Assembly: GCF_014839805.1 (NCBI RefSeq)
Contig: NC_051139.1
Span: forward strand, 1,488,001 to 1,552,000
Length of the DNA: 64,000 bases
From: Manduca sexta
Taxonomy: Eukaryota > Arthropoda > Insecta > Lepidoptera > Sphingidae
Direction: 5' to 3'
The notes beneath the pieces are model-generated. The model had not been told where the DNA came from, did not search any database, and saw only the letters and a program-made list of their open reading frames with translations. Shown here piece by piece: positions 45,930-60,300 of the stretch (position 1 is the first letter of the stretch; each line of letters begins with the position of its first letter). Position numbers and translations under genes: made by a program.

Positions 45930-48494
45930 ATGATTGGTCGTAAAGTAAAATCAATGGTGAGTCTTTGTAGCAACTGAGACTAGGTAGGTTCGTGAAGTAT
46001 TTATTTATTTATGTATTTATTTAGGTAATAAATGTATAATCTATTTATAATTCTGTATTTTATTTTATTTTTTTTAATTTGGTACAGAAACAATATACAA
46101 ATTACACACACAATTCGCTGATTATATCTTTATTTAATAAGTATGTTTTATAACATATATTATACGAATCGTTAGGCCTTTGTGCCTGTTTAAACAACCT
46201 AACCTAATGTAAACTTCCAAAAACCAATATTTTACAATAGTATTTGTTTTTTCAGGACTATAAGGTGCTTGATGGCATATTTGGAATAGTATTACATTTT
46301 ATGTTTCCTATAAGAATGTTGCTCCGGTTGTATTCATTATGCATCTTGATGGTGGACATCACATGGGTGATGATTAATACTGTCTATGCTGTTTTCCAAG
46401 CTGCATATGAGCTTTTCAAACCACCACCTTTGAAGTCATTAAGATTGGAAACAGCTTTGGTAAATTTCAGAGTTAATTTTAGTTATGAAATTAATGATCA
46501 TATGAATAATACCATTATAATAGTATAAAAAGTATCCAAAAAATTATTAACATTAAAATCTTAAATTATATTCTCACTGATTGTTATTTAAGTATATTTT
46601 AAACTTTAAAATAATCATTTAAAACTATTTTCTGCAAGTAGAAATACCGTATGGAAATGGTTCTTTGCTTATGAACAAATTATTTTATAATTATAGACTG
46701 TTATAAATGATTTCAGGTAATCGGTGCAGGGAGAGGTGTAGGTCGTGAACTGGCATTACAACTTGCTGGTTTAGGAGCTATAGTGCTTTGTGTTGATGTA
46801 AATTCCACCACCAATGAGGATACTGTGAATTTAATCAAACGTAGAGGTGGTTCAGCTGCTAGTTACATTTGTGACGTAACAAAGAAGACAAATGTTCAAA
46901 CATTAGCAGTAGAAGTCAAGAAGGATGTTGGATTTGTCAGTATGTTGTTCTACTGCTGTGGAATTCCAAGTCCAAGGTCATTGCTTACGAGGCCACCTCA
47001 AGATATACATGATACTTTGGACCTGACATTGACTTCTTATTTCTGGGTAAGTTTGATATGAAATTTAAGTATGATAACAATGTTTGTTTGGTGTCCTTGA
47101 TATTACATTTTTGACTATATGAATATGAATATTGGGAAATTTTAATAAATTTAATTTATATTAATATAAAAACCTTTTATGTGATTAATTCAAATGTAAA
47201 AATTACACTATTATTTAAAATATTTGGTGTCTACTCTGTAACATTTGTACACCAACTGAATTTTGTAACATTTGTCTGTTTTAATATAAATAAATTTATT
47301 TATTATTTATTGTTATTAAATATTTTTTATTAAGAATAATATATTGTTGCATGATTTTTATACATAAAATACAAAAATGTATTATACAAACATAGAACAC
47401 TGAGGATTAGCATGAGTCATGTTTTTTTATATTTTTTTTTACTTTTGTATTGAATTAAACACCAGCTATGTCCATAAAGGATTTTTTTTAAAAGTATTCA
47501 ATCATAGTGCAGTGCTCAACAAAATTATTATGCACATAATTCCATCTACAATGTTTCAGACCGGTGAACTAAAGGTTGGCACACTCCTGCTTTGTGGTCT
47601 AATCATATTTCTATTTCTTTATGTTCCAGCTCATTGACCAATTCTTACCAGAAATGAAAGCCAGAAACCGAGGACACATTGTTGCACTAACATCAGTAGC
47701 AGGATTGAGTTATATTAAGGACCAGATGCCATTGAGTGTAGCACAGTTTGCAGTACAGGGTCTTGCAGAATCCCTTATGGAAGATTTAAGGATGAACAAG
47801 ATTGATAATCTCCATGTAACCTTAATTCACATTTACCCATTTATTGTTGGAGATGAGAGTCCAGATGTTAAGTTGAGGTAATTAAGCTATCATACTTTAG
47901 TTATCTTGAGTAATGAGCATTTTTGAGACCTATTGTTCATATGGCAACTTGATTTTGTTTTTTTTTTTTATTGTATAATGCCTGTTAAGGCAATAATCTT
48001 ATCAGTTTATAATTTATGTATCAGAGTGTCACTTTGAAATTTCTTCTGATTATTGTCTTTATTTATCAAGCTAGTAACAGTTGCAAAAGTCATATATACA
48101 ATAAAAAAAATAAATTATCAATTTCTCACAATAAATTAATATAATCCATTTCCATGTTACCAAAATTTTAACAATCTTGATGAAATGGTATGACATATGA
48201 CAACATAAATGAAACATACTCCAAATTCAACATATTTTATATATTATAGATAATGGATGGAATGTGTAAATTTCTAATACTTATTTCGTGTCCTTTTGCA
48301 GAATACCTAGTTATTTCGGCACAATTAGTCCCTTAGCGGCAGCGAACTCGATTCTCGACAGCGTTCGGCGTAACTATCCTGAAGCATCGGTGCCTAAACA
48401 TTTATTATGCTTGGGACATCTATTGAGGGTCCTTCCACGGAAAGCCACTGTATTAATTAGGGATTTACTTGATACAGGAGTTGATTTCGCATAA
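45930..48494 (+). CDS. Membrane-anchored SDR (SDR16C/17-beta-HSD13-like) with lost catalytic residues
   Basis: Exons: 45930-45956, 46256-46459, 46717-47046, 47630-47877, 48302-48494; 1,002 bases, 333 residues, phases 0, 0, 0 and 2, with no stop. The first 9-residue exon is the least certain. A hydrophobic N-terminal segment (about residues 15-65) fits the membrane or lipid-droplet anchor of this SDR branch, whose active members oxidise or reduce retinoids and steroids with NAD(P). The Rossmann glycine motif is intact (GAGRGVG, 80-86), followed by VLCVDVN and CDVT. The NNAG motif is FYCCG (155-159). Ser209 of the active site is present (ALTSVAGL), but the YxxxK pair is LxxxQ (L222, Q226 in PLSVAQFAVQG). 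It can probably still bind a dinucleotide but should not catalyse the usual reaction. A pseudoenzyme with a scaffolding or sensing role is inference. Confidence 0.85.
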
Positions 48495-48772
48495 TTTTCT
48501 CAGTATTTTTTACATTTAAGGTTCAATGTAGTAATAAGTCGACGGGTTGCTCATTGTAACATAAAAGTATTTTTAAAAGTTATACAAAAATATTTATGAG
48601 ACTGATAAATAGTTTTACATAACTAAGAGAAAATATAAAGAGAAATGTTATATGGGAATCTGGTGCCATAATGAAATACAATACATTCCTAGAAAAATCT
48701 TTTAAAATACTTTTGTAAAACTAGCATTTATAATTATAATATAAGAATATAAAAGTCTTTGTACTGTGTGGT

Positions 48773-49087
48773 TTTTTTATTGCTTTGAATGACAAGACGA
48801 GCTTGCCGTTTGCCTGATAGTAAGCGATATGACCGCCTATATGCAGCAGAAACACCATCTAACACGTTCAATTACAAAGTATTGTCTAGTATTCCACTGC
48901 GCTCACCATCCTGAGACATGAGATGTTAAGTCTTATTTTGTCCAGTAATTACACTGGCTACAATGTCTTTCTAATCGTAACACAACAGTGACTAAACACA
49001 GCGGCTTGGCGGCAAAAATAGACATTGTAGTAGAATATGTAGACATAGTAGACAAAATGGACTCTCACATATGAGAGACCTACTACC
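48773..49087 (-). repeat. Dispersed repeat, family C (inverted)
   Basis: The minus strand runs from GGTAGTAGGTCTCTCATATG through GGCGGTCATATCGCTTACTA to a CAATAAAAAA tail. It is the third good copy of the family at 10240 and 19016 and lies just after the SDR gene. Confidence 0.75.
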
Positions 49088-49299
49088 AGTTACAATTTTA
49101 TTTTCCTGTATTATTCATAGTTAACGACAATATGTTATTTATTTTTAGCGGTGCATCTTTGAGTATAGTAGAAATGAATTTTAATATTTTAATTAGTTGG
49201 CCATTACTAATGCTTAGACTGTATTAATATTATGACACGCTGATAGCAGTAGAAAATATCTACCATTATATTTTTTCTAGTGGCAATCACAGTTAACTG

Positions 49300-49509
49300 T
49301 CAAATAGTAATTCGTAACTCCACTAGCGCCATCTATACTGTTCGTCTATTTTCACTTTCGCGTTTTGTTTCTGTGATTAGCGCTAATAAAAACAAAAATC
49401 GGTATATTAATTTCGAATGTGCACTGTGAATTAATTTGTGTGATTACTACTGGTACGAGACTCTAAAGTGCGGAAAACAACGGCGGTGCAGGGACACCTG
49501 CTTACGGTA
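49300..49509 (+). other. Possible 5' untranslated first exon of a downstream gene
   Basis: A less AT-rich stretch ends in GGACACCTGCTTACG followed by the strong donor GTAAGT at 49507-49512. No ATG-led frame runs into the donor. It could be the noncoding first exon of a plus-strand gene whose coding exons lie beyond the window. Weak, inferential call. Confidence 0.25.
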
Positions 49510-52366
49510 AGTTGTTGCTTTCATTATTATACAGTAGCTTGTCATCAAAGTCGATCGATATTAGAAAACTTACGTTCTGTTTGTGAAATCCATCACCTTA
49601 AGGTGTAAAATTGTGGTATTTAGTGTTACCTCGATGATAGTTGGATATAAACCTGGAGACCCATTTATGATGAGAGCGTGAGACGGGACTTTCTTCTTCT
49701 TATTCTACCCTTTTGTAAGTTTACCTACTTTCAGCAAAAAAAAACTTTATTAATGGTATACTTGTGATATCACTACGGATTCACATTTATTTTATTGTAT
49801 AAATTATTATATTGTATCATGTGAGTTATGATACTGGCATGTTTTGTTATAATTTGCATAACAAGTTTCGTTAAATAACTTGCGTGTGTTTCAAAACGTT
49901 TACGCACAAACCTATTTTGCAAAAGCCATACCAATATTAAATGAGCATTTAGGTTTCATATATAATGCATAAAAATAATGCATATATCTATGATAAAAAA
50001 AATATTTTTGTAAAATCCTTTAAAATTCTAATTGTGGAGTAGCGACACAGAAACACTAGTGGCGATTTGTATTGTATGGCTTTGCTATAAATTATGTATG
50101 AAAGTTTTTACTCTAAAGCGTTACTTTCCTTACATTCTCCCATTGTATTTTCAGTGATAAAGTATTGGCCATCTAGAATACAAAAAAGTGGGATACCCAT
50201 ACTTCCATGAATTAACATAGCTAATATAATTAAAAAAAACCGTAACCATAGCAACAGAATTTAAACAAACATTTTTTTCAAATTTATATCCCAAGGAGGT
50301 GGAATACATAATAATTTTGCATGTAAGCCAGTATTGTAGAAATAAGTTTTATCTAAGTTGTGAGCGATCTGTAGTATTTTTTAAAGTCATTACTTGTGTA
50401 TGTAATATATTGGATATATGAATGTTAGTGTGATCCATTTTTTGGTTTGCATGTGTTGTTGCGGTGGCTTCTTTTTACTTAATAAATTTTAACACATGTG
50501 TTAGTGTTTGTTTGGGGATATGAAGTAAGATTGATTATGTATTTAGTATATTATCATAATTACTGTTGCTTTGAGATCACTATATTGTTACAAAGCCTTG
50601 TGATATTGTAACTTATGCTTTTAAACATGAAATGTTAATTTATTTGTTTGCTTGCTGTAAGTAGCAAAATTTATTTGTGTATTGTTTATAATGCAATTTG
50701 CATTTATTCAAAAAAGTAAAAAATTAATTGTATATAAATTTGCATCCACTTTTTAACAATACCTATTTTACTCATTCCAGTTGTAAAATCCGATGAAAAC
50801 ATTAATAATGCAACTATTTAAATTATTTTTTTCTTTGATAATCAATGGCAGTTATTTAATTAATTAATTGTAAATAATAATAATTTCAGATGCACTGTTT
50901 AAATGTTTAGTTTATAATTATAAGTTTTTTTCTGTTTTGTTTCTATTTTTCTCTAGTTTAAGTGTACATAATTTTCAGTTCATACTGGGGCTTACGAAAA
51001 CTTTGTCGCAATTTGATACATTTTCATCAGCAGGTCTATTAAAGTTTGGAAAAGTAATAGCTATGGCACAAAATAAAATTACTTTGTCATATAAATTTTA
51101 AATATTTTCTATTTCACAAATTATACTAAGTACCTACTAACAACTCAAAGGGGGATGTAGTCCTGGACAAAGAGCACACCCAAATATTGCTCAACCGAAA
51201 ATCGGACTCAAGACCTCCCCTTCAACAGGCCATATACGCTGGGATTAGATCAAGGTGGCAACACTCTAAGAACACATTAAAAAAGTCGACGCGGTATGGG
51301 AACTCATTACCATCAGTCGAGATTCAGTTGTCGAACAAACATCTACAAAGCCGACCACAGACCGTATCCAATGCACCGCAAAACCACCCTTACGACTTAA
51401 ATTAAAGTTAAGTTCCTGCGAACGCCTAAACAAATACTCACTGTACCAGGGTAAACGAACTCATTACCGTATTTCGTTTTACAATCAGTTCGATTTTTAA
51501 ACCGTTGGTTATCGATCGGTGCGAATAATGGCGATTATGGCGCGTTCCAAATGTCTTTTTCGGCGTCTTTCATTTCTCGTTTTGATTAATTGCTCCTTAA
51601 TGACAGAAGGCATTAGCGAGACGTAAATGATTGTTGATTCCCGGATAAGCCGCCGTTCCCGGGATTGATATTATTTATCTGGATTATGGGCTGTTAAACG
51701 AGTTTATAGGTATTTTGTTCGCGGTCGATGCTTGAATGGAAATCTTTAGATTTGATAGATTGAGTGGGCGGTGTTGGTATTTACGATTCTTCACGCTTTA
51801 TGCGCGGGAACGTGGTAGAAACTGTGTAATGGATTGTTATTTCTTGACATTGATTTAATGTCCATAAGGAGTCTTTGGCTAAGTATAGGTTCGTAGAAAA
51901 TGTAAACGTAGTTTCTAAGTTTTACGAAATATATTAAATCTTCTGCCAACGTTTTCCCGCATATAGTTACGTTTTTGAGATAAAAAGAAAATCTGTAATG
52001 CACAGGGATTATGTACCTTCCTATTAATGAAATAACTATTAGAATCGGACTAGTACTTCCGGAGATTAGCGCATTTAAAGAAACAATCTCTTCAGCTTTA
52101 TAATACCAATACAGGTATCAATAAATTGATCTGATTTGAATGCCTACAGAACAATCCAATTAACCTTCGTTCTATGTATCGAGCAACTGTTTTAATTAAT
52201 TCTACTTCCTTTGTCACATTAATCAGTCATAGTTTGGCTTGTTGGCATTGCCACCTATGAATAAACATTAAAGTTAAGGTCATAACTGTAGCGCCGAAAG
52301 GCAGAGGTGCAAAACAGACCCATAGTTCGCTCCGCTTTAAGAATGTGGGCAAACAGATTATTTACT

Positions 52367-53060
52367 ACTAGCTTCCACCCGCAGCTTCGCCCGCGCGGAT
52401 TTCGGACTTCAAAAATGGAGGAGGTACTCAATTTGTCGGGATGTTTTTTTTAATGTAAGGTGGTATGCAGGTGGTCCGATTGTCCGGTCAGCGTCTGATG
52501 GTGGGATCCTGGTGAAATCGAAGGAAGCATATAGCATGATTCAGTATTCACGCGTGATGGCTTATTATTAGCGTATTTCATGTATAACTTTGGTGTGATT
52601 CTTTTTTATGGAATATTTAATAATGTTAACTTTTTTAATTAGGGATGACTGAGAGTGTTATAAACGTAAGAGTAGACAAATATAATGAGATAGCTTCGAA
52701 CTGCTAAGCTATCGGGAGTTACACGTGTTATTGTGAGTCAACCATAAAAGATAGACATATGCTGTCGTGGGATATTTTTTTCATAATTTTAAGGAGAACA
52801 TTTCCGTCATACATGATTTCTATGTAGCTTTAACTATTAAGGTTGCACACGCGACGGAAGCTTAAAAAATGAAGTAACTACTCCCGTTTTCCCAACATTT
52901 CCCTTCACTGCTCTGCTTCTATTAATTGTAGCGTGATGAAAAGTATACTATAACCAGCACAGGAGTATGACAAATAATTGTACCAAGTTTCGTTAAAATC
53001 CGTCGAGTAGTTTTTGTTTCTATAACGGTTATACAGACAGACAGACAGACAAAAATTTTA
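52367..53060 (+). repeat. Unclassified dispersed repeat with (CAGA)n
   Basis: Opens with ACTAGCTTCCACCCGCAGCT and CGCCCGCGCGGATT, and ends with CCAAGTTTCGTTAAAATCCG, TTTTTGTTTCTATAACGG and an ACAG/CAGA tetranucleotide run (53034-53051). The same start and end phrases occur at 9505-9690, so it is a longer copy or two nearby pieces. Confidence 0.5.
53034..53051. repeat. (ACAG)n microsatellite
   Basis: About four and a half tandem ACAG units inside the repeat above. Confidence 0.75.
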
Positions 53061-54779
53061 CTAATTGCATTTTTGGCATCAGTATCGATCCCTAATCACC
53101 CCCTGATAGTTATTTTGGAAATATATTTCATGTACAGAATTGACCTCTCTACAGATTTATTATAAGTATAGATGTAGATTAAATTATGACTGGTCATTAA
53201 CGTGTATAAACTTACTATCAAAGGAATTAAATAATGTAGGCAAATTGCCGTACCTAACATCGTTTTTTAAAAAAAGTTTTCTGTAACATGGAAGAACAAC
53301 GTACCCGCATTTTCTCATTTTTCATCAGCTCTTATACCCCCATCTAAGCTCGGTGAATCATTTTTTCAAGCTTCGTGCTAGAAAGATTTGGCTTACTTTT
53401 AACTATTGATCATCGGCTTTAATATCAACTCCTCAAACTCAATACTTGTTACAGAACATACACAAAATAGATTTATCGTCACAGCGAGAAGACCATTTAC
53501 ACCTCACCCGCTTTTAAAATAGAAAAATAAAGTCTATCTAGAGATCGAATCCGGTACTTCATGAATATAGAGTCAAGGTACCCTGCCACTATACAAACAT
53601 TTTACGTAAATAATGTTTACTCTCGTAATGTTCATAGTCTTTAATGTATTCACAAAGAATACTTTAGGCTGTAAGGTTAAGTTTAGTCTTCTACACACGT
53701 ACATATTTTCCTCTAACTTACAAGGTGAGCGTCTCGGTGGCTAGAGATAGGCTTAGTATATTTTAGAATTTAGTGCGGTGATGACATTGAAGGGTTAACT
53801 GGTAAATGACGATCATCGACAATACATGCCCCTCATGCCATCACATCATGTGGAAAGGGTTAGTAAAACCTAGTGTTTTATTAGATCATACACTGAATTA
53901 ACCCCTCTAGAATTACAATGACGTAAATAGAAAAATGGGATAAAACACACTGGAGAGTTTGTTTCTTACTTTTTAAATGTTTGCTATTTTACTTAAGGAC
54001 ATTTCGCAGTTTTGCATTTACGTTATCGAAATTTTGAATGTGCGACATCAAGGGTACTTTTATCCTGGAAAAACGCAGAGGAACACTGATTCTGCAAGCT
54101 ATTACTAATTATAATAATTCAGTGCTAATAATGTACTAGTTATAACACCAGCTAAAGTTCAAACCCCTATTAACTCCCACTCGCCATGGAAATGTTAGGA
54201 CGGCACAAATGCCACTCTTGATGTCATTAAAATTCTTTTCACGGCCCACGTAATTAGTTTGGATGCGACGTGTTCCGCGGGACACCCCGAATTAGGCTTT
54301 TGGCAACGAACTACGTTAATTTACGAGTCGACGTACGTTTTCGTCATCACTCGTATTGTGATGTGTGGAAACGTAGATCGCTTAAAACAAAGTTTTCATA
54401 TACCAAGTTTCTTCATTTCTTTGTCTTCCAAGTTGTAAGTGTGCCAGTCTTATTTTCTGCTTAGAATATTGAAATTCCTAAGCGTTACGTAATTTAACAT
54501 CTGATAGGAAATGAACGCAAAGCAGTACGACGTATTATGTAATTTAAATTTCTGTCCTAGAATGTGTAAAACATATACTACACGAACGATCATGTCGTCT
54601 GATTGGGATACGTCGGGACACGAACGCGTGAATCACGTGTCGGTCTCTCGACCAATCACAATCAAACGACACGGACGGTCGCGTCGTGTTTAGTGTAACA
54701 TCCTAAGAGGGTTGTACGGTGATGCTATTCAGTACTGTTTTAGTGTAAGGACGCCTACCACGAGGTGAACAGCTCATGT

Positions 54780-54925
54780 CATCATCATCATCATCAGCCG
54801 CAGGATGTTCACTGCTGAACATGGGCCTCCTCCAAAGATTTTCAGATCGCCCTATTGGAAGCGGCCCGCATCCAGCGACGTCCTGCGACTTTTATGAGGT
54901 CATATGTCCACCTCGTGGGTGAACG
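54780..54925 (-). mobile_element. RTE-type retrotransposon, 3' end fragment
   Basis: Same segment as 6329-6474: the plus strand reads CAGCCGCAGGATGTTCACTG after a (ATC)n run; minus-strand translation resembles the RTE polyprotein C-terminus. A few substitutions separate the two copies. Confidence 0.75.
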
Positions 54926-57224
54926 TTCGACTCATGTAAATATATTTACATATAAAATTATTTATTGTGCCGAAACTACTCGAAAAAGGTATAATCATAT
55001 CTAATCTCTGTATTCAGACAGGTTTAAATTGAATCAGTTACCCGATTTATAGCTGATACATTTTACGGTATAGGTTTCATTTAAATTACCTGAAAAAGGA
55101 GCTTTACTATTTCAAGAGTTAAGTTACGTTGCTCATATGAGTGAAAGTGAAAAACTATTGTGTATATTTTTAAATATATCCTGAAAAAGACGAATCTTAT
55201 GTTAAAAATAAAAAGTGTCGTCTCCTTAGAAAGGAGGTCAGTAAGACCCACTCGAGGTAAAGTTTACAATAGGACGGTTGCACAGTAAAACGTAGTACGT
55301 CTTTAAGTATATATTTATGTAAAAAGGCGGGTATCTTGCGCGCAGGTGTTCCCCGGTTCTGGGATCGTTTTCCGAACCGCGCTTTTTCCACAGTTTAATT
55401 TGAATAAGCCATTACGGCGCGGTATTACTGGGCGGCAGCAAGCTTTAGCGTTAAATCCACCGTTACAAGTTCTCCAGTTCAATTCCTTATGTTCATTGGG
55501 TATAGGTGAGTTTGTTCCCTAAGAACCTCGGTTTAATAGCGTACCAATTTTCGGCTACGTTTATCTATTATTTTTGGATGTGTACCATTTAAGTTTATTT
55601 ATAAAGATTGATAAAATCATATTGCGAATCTTGGTATTTCTGTAATGATAATAAAACTGATCCTTTTAATAAACTGTCTCAATTCTAGGCACTTATAAAT
55701 ATTCAATTTATCTTATAGGTCATAATAAAATGCCCGTCTCTCGCACATGAAAGGAAAGATAACACAAAAACAAGAAACGTCTCAACAAAACACAATAAAT
55801 GAACTAAGCCAAAGAAGATCCCCAAAAAATAACAATATCTAGGCAAGACTGCCGTACAAATGAAGTTATCAAGTACATAAAAACCCGGCCGCTGCGTTGT
55901 ACGCAAAGCCACCTATAAAATATGGGCCCGTATTAGACACTTGAACGATGTGGGGCTGTGTTGACCTGGATAACTAACGTATTGTTATATCTCTCGAGCA
56001 CGACGCTTCAGTAATTAAAACCTCAGCTTGGCCTGCGAGGTTGGGAGGCCGGGACGCTGCGAGCCTCTCATCAACTGTGTACACAGCGTGTAATTTATTT
56101 GTATGCTCGTTTACTGCTATAATAATGTCATTAACGTTGAGTTTGTTACCTGTTTGTGTTGTCTAATTTTTGGGTTTGGATTGATCCATTTGGGTTGTTT
56201 TATTGGGAATAATGTTGCATTTTAAATTGTCGTATTTGTACTGCATTACATTTATATTATTAGGGTTAAAAAAATCTAGATTAAGAAATTTGTCTGTTCG
56301 TGGAAATATTGGATTCTATTTTGGGTAGCGCGATGGTATTGTGTACTGTGTTTAGCTTATTATTCTACAGTGCCATTTTAATAAACTATTTTGTTTAGGA
56401 ACAATAGCTGATGATAGCGGTTACTAATTCAAAACGAATTAGAATAGAAGCAATAAATATTTTTATATATAAAAACATTTAAACTGATATATACCTACGT
56501 TATTTGATGTATATTGCAAAATAGTGAATCCACTTTGTATCGCCGTGAAGGATTTAATGTTTTTAATTGAAAATGGTGCGTTTGAAACCTATTATGCCAT
56601 TAGACGATGGGAAAGTTTGACAAATAACATCAGCCAATGTCTCGTAAACTCATTGAATTCCTTCGGACAATTTCCTTTCCGAAAGTGACTCGTCTAATTT
56701 GATATTTTCGAAACCATTGATGGCGTACTGACAAAAAGAATTCTGTTCCCTTTCTCCCTCTTAAAGTCTTTGCGAACATTTCGCCTGGAGCTCACCATAA
56801 TCAAGTTTAATAAACTACCAATTTGCTTTTAAAATTTCTTCATTCTTTTATCCCCTTTGAAGTTTTTCTTTTGTAATAGATACAAAGTGCTAATTCAGGG
56901 TCATGGTCTGGAACATTGCTCGTTTGATTAACTCTGAAAGAATGGCAACTGACAGGAATTGGATTTGAATTTGTGATTATTTTTGCTTTGTTGTGATTTA
57001 GTAGACCTTGAACGATGTTAACCAATGGAGGTAAACAGATATAAGATAAACAGGGATACTTTGCAAAGTTTGCGGGGTTTTAAGCTTCGGTTGAAGTTGC
57101 ACAATGAGTTAAACAAATCACCTTCTACATTATTTAGTATAATATTTGTCACAGACTTTAAACATATTGCTCGTTTATGTTATGTTTACGCGAATGTTAA
57201 ACATTAAAATAAAAAAAAATTGAG

Positions 57225-57300
57225 GATTGTATCGTGGTAATTTATATTATAATTTACTCCCGACGTTTCGAAGACTTTCCAGCCAGTTAAATAGTTCAAT
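57225..57300 (+). repeat. Dispersed repeat fragment, family D
   Basis: ACTCCCGACGTTTCGAAGAC preceded by TTTATATTATAATTT; the best-preserved of the three family D cores. Confidence 0.5.
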
Positions 57301-60300
57301 TTCAATATTGATCGTTACTAAATTTAGAAAGCCGACAATGACCCTGAAAGCCTTTCTTCATAATTACATGTAAATAAATTCATTTGATATAAAAGAATTT
57401 AGACTATATTAGGAAATCAGTTTTAATGCTGTTGGAATTTGCGACTCGATTCTCTACGGGCAATTGTGCAATTGGAAATGGGCCAAAGGCAAATAAATTG
57501 TCGACTTTTTATGTAATAAACCATCTTTTACTCGCGCGTACTCCCGTAACTTAATGTATTTGCAATGGTTGGGGACTATATTTTGCATTGATTCATGCCA
57601 AATTATTATCAATCTGTTTTGAGGTGAGGAACAAATATAGGATGCTGTTGAGATTTTCTTACGATGGTTCGGTACTTTGTATTAGTTTGTTTAAAATTTA
57701 TTAATGTTTTAAAATTTATTGTCAGGTTGTGAAGAGCTGGAATGTGATGTTTTGTCATAATTTTAATTTTATGAGTTGACCGAAATTAAAAGTATATCGT
57801 TATAAAAATGTGTTTTTGTCCGAAATCAAAATTAACTCCTTCATTATTTTCTGATATCACAGGTATATAGGCCTTACCGGAAAAATAATGCTGGTCGTTT
57901 TCCTTAGCGGCTCGGTCAAGTCAAGGCAATGAAAATTTGTCCTCGCGTATTTGTAATCTTTACGTCTCTTCTAGCACATACATTTATTCCAGGACATTAT
58001 CAGTCTTACTTATAAAAAATTCGCAAAGCTATGCCTAATTAAAACACTACTCGATCAGCTCTAAGTCAAAACCCGTCATCTTGCCTCTTAATAATAACGT
58101 TTAAACTAGGAACCGGTGATGTTTTTGACAGCTATTTTGTAATTCTTCACCACCTCTAAAACAAGTTTATAAGTAAGACTGTATATAAGTCTAAGCTGAA
58201 CTGATAAAAACAATGCCGACAGGTGCGGTTTAAAAGAATTTGCATTTTAAGTTTAAAAAATGTAATCGGCCAAAATTAGTTAGGTGCGTATTTCGTCCAA
58301 TTTAACCAAGTTAGACGTAATCTCATTCGCGTAAATTAATTAAGGACGTTTAATATTGTTGGATAGGAGGTTCGTGCCCCCGGCAGCGGCCGGTTTTCCT
58401 AGCCTCTTTTCAATTAAGCATATTTTTAAATTTATTGACCGTTGTTCAGGAATTTAATTTTGTTTTCCTTGGCGTTTTTATAAACGCTTGTTGGATTTTG
58501 TGGCTATTGTTTTCGCTACTACAAGAATTTATGTAAAGATTTCAAAAAAGTGTTTGTCATGCTCTCGGGTTAATTATCTGTATGCTAGTTGTAAGAGAAT
58601 AAAATGGGTATTAATATAAATGAAATTACATAGTAAAATGTAGACTTTGTCAATTTAATCGCACACCGTTTACGTGACTACGGCTCAATTTATTTCAGTG
58701 AGGATTTAATTTTTATGATAATATAGTAAACATTTGGTAAATTTATGGCATTTAAAAAATAAATAATCGAAAAGGGATAATTAGGTAGATAATACATAAA
58801 CGATATGTCGGTCACAACCATCGATATACCTATATGTACTATTCGGTAGAAAATACGTCAATGGTCACAACAATTAGTAAACAGTTTTGATTATTATCAT
58901 AAAATATAATTTATTTCTATTTTGATATTTCTGAAATCCATTAAACCACTAGGCATTGCTCACGGCTTCGCCCGCGTGAAAACTCCGTCCTCTACAAAAG
59001 TCCATAAATTACTGTAGCGATCTGCAGCGTGTTCCGAAATATGCCAGTGCCATCAATAAAAAAAAAAATCAAATATATCCTACAAAACAAATTATCGGGT
59101 AAAAAGCTACCTATACATCATCATCCAATGTGTTTGGCGGTTTCTGTGTTTACTCCTAGGAAACGTCCAAATAATTGCATTAAAACAATATCGGTAAAGA
59201 TACCTATAAAAATTAAAGTAATATAAAACAACAGAACATAAATAGGCACTTTTATAGTTCAAACCACTGCAGATTTATCACGTTCCTCGGCCAAGTCAAA
59301 ACTTCTCGGTGTCATTAACTGTGAATTATGAACCGGGCGGTTGCCGAACCGGCCGCAGTTTGACAGCCCCATGAAAACTCAGTTTCCGCACAAGTTTTAT
59401 TCGAAGCTCAACTATAATTACGCATATGACTTGCGGAACTTGGAATTTAGTTGGGTGTCTAGTTGCGGGCTTAAGCTCGTTTCACACAGGCCACGGATGT
59501 GCGGTGCGCGGTCCGAGTGGTTAGAACAGTCATTTTGTTTGAGTGACTGACATTGACAGCACCGGTGTTGCAGTGTTTGACGTGTTATCGTGTTCGTATA
59601 GATTGTTGATAAGTTTAATTATTGGTAATTTTCCAAACTAGTTTGTATTTTAAATCATTGGTTTGTAAATGCAAAGGTATTAGTACTTGTCGGACCTACC
59701 CGGAGAATGCTTACTGGCAAAGTACTATTTTCACATCATGTCCCATAACTTTAATAATTACCATCACTACCTTCAGCGCTAGAATCAGTTGTTCCCAGTA
59801 TAGGAAAATACGACGTTATCATCTACTTTACACACGCAGCAGTATATAATGTATCGTGTACCGATCATATACGATTCGTTTACGTTCCACACGACACTGG
59901 TCCGACACCTATCCCTGTCATATGTCCAAAGCCTTACATCCCGTGTCCGTCATATCAAACATCCTTTGTATTTCACCTCTTTGTTAAACACGATTGTACT
60001 CGATAGTTATACAACGTTTGGACCCACCTAATCCTAAGGTCCCAATTTGCGGGCGGCTGGGTGTCCTACGTTATAAATTGTTTTAGGAAACATCCCTAAG
60101 ATTAATAGTTTGCAGGCTTTAGACGCGTGCTGAGTGAAGCCGGTTTTGTATTAGACTAATGGTTGGTTTTGGCTTGGCACCGTTTTTTGTTAGTTAATGT
60201 AGATGATATAATGTTCCTCTAGACATAGGTAAGCTCACGCTGTTGTTGCGGAAAGGAGGTAATTTTCGTCACGTTTATATATTTTTTTTATATTTTGATC

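Noticed and set aside
46244..46255. ATG at 46244 as the start of the SDR
   Set aside because: It is followed at once by TTTTTTCAG, a good acceptor. A 9-residue upstream exon with a GTGAGT donor fits in phase, though this start remains possible.
54270..54693. Two neighbouring plus-strand frames in a GC-richer patch
   Set aside because: The products lack recognisable motifs and the frames are not joined by plausible splice sites. CG-rich words may reflect a regulatory or repeat region instead.
57025..57207. Short plus-strand frame with a basic product
   Set aside because: No homology, no splice signals and no promoter; it ends next to a family D repeat fragment.
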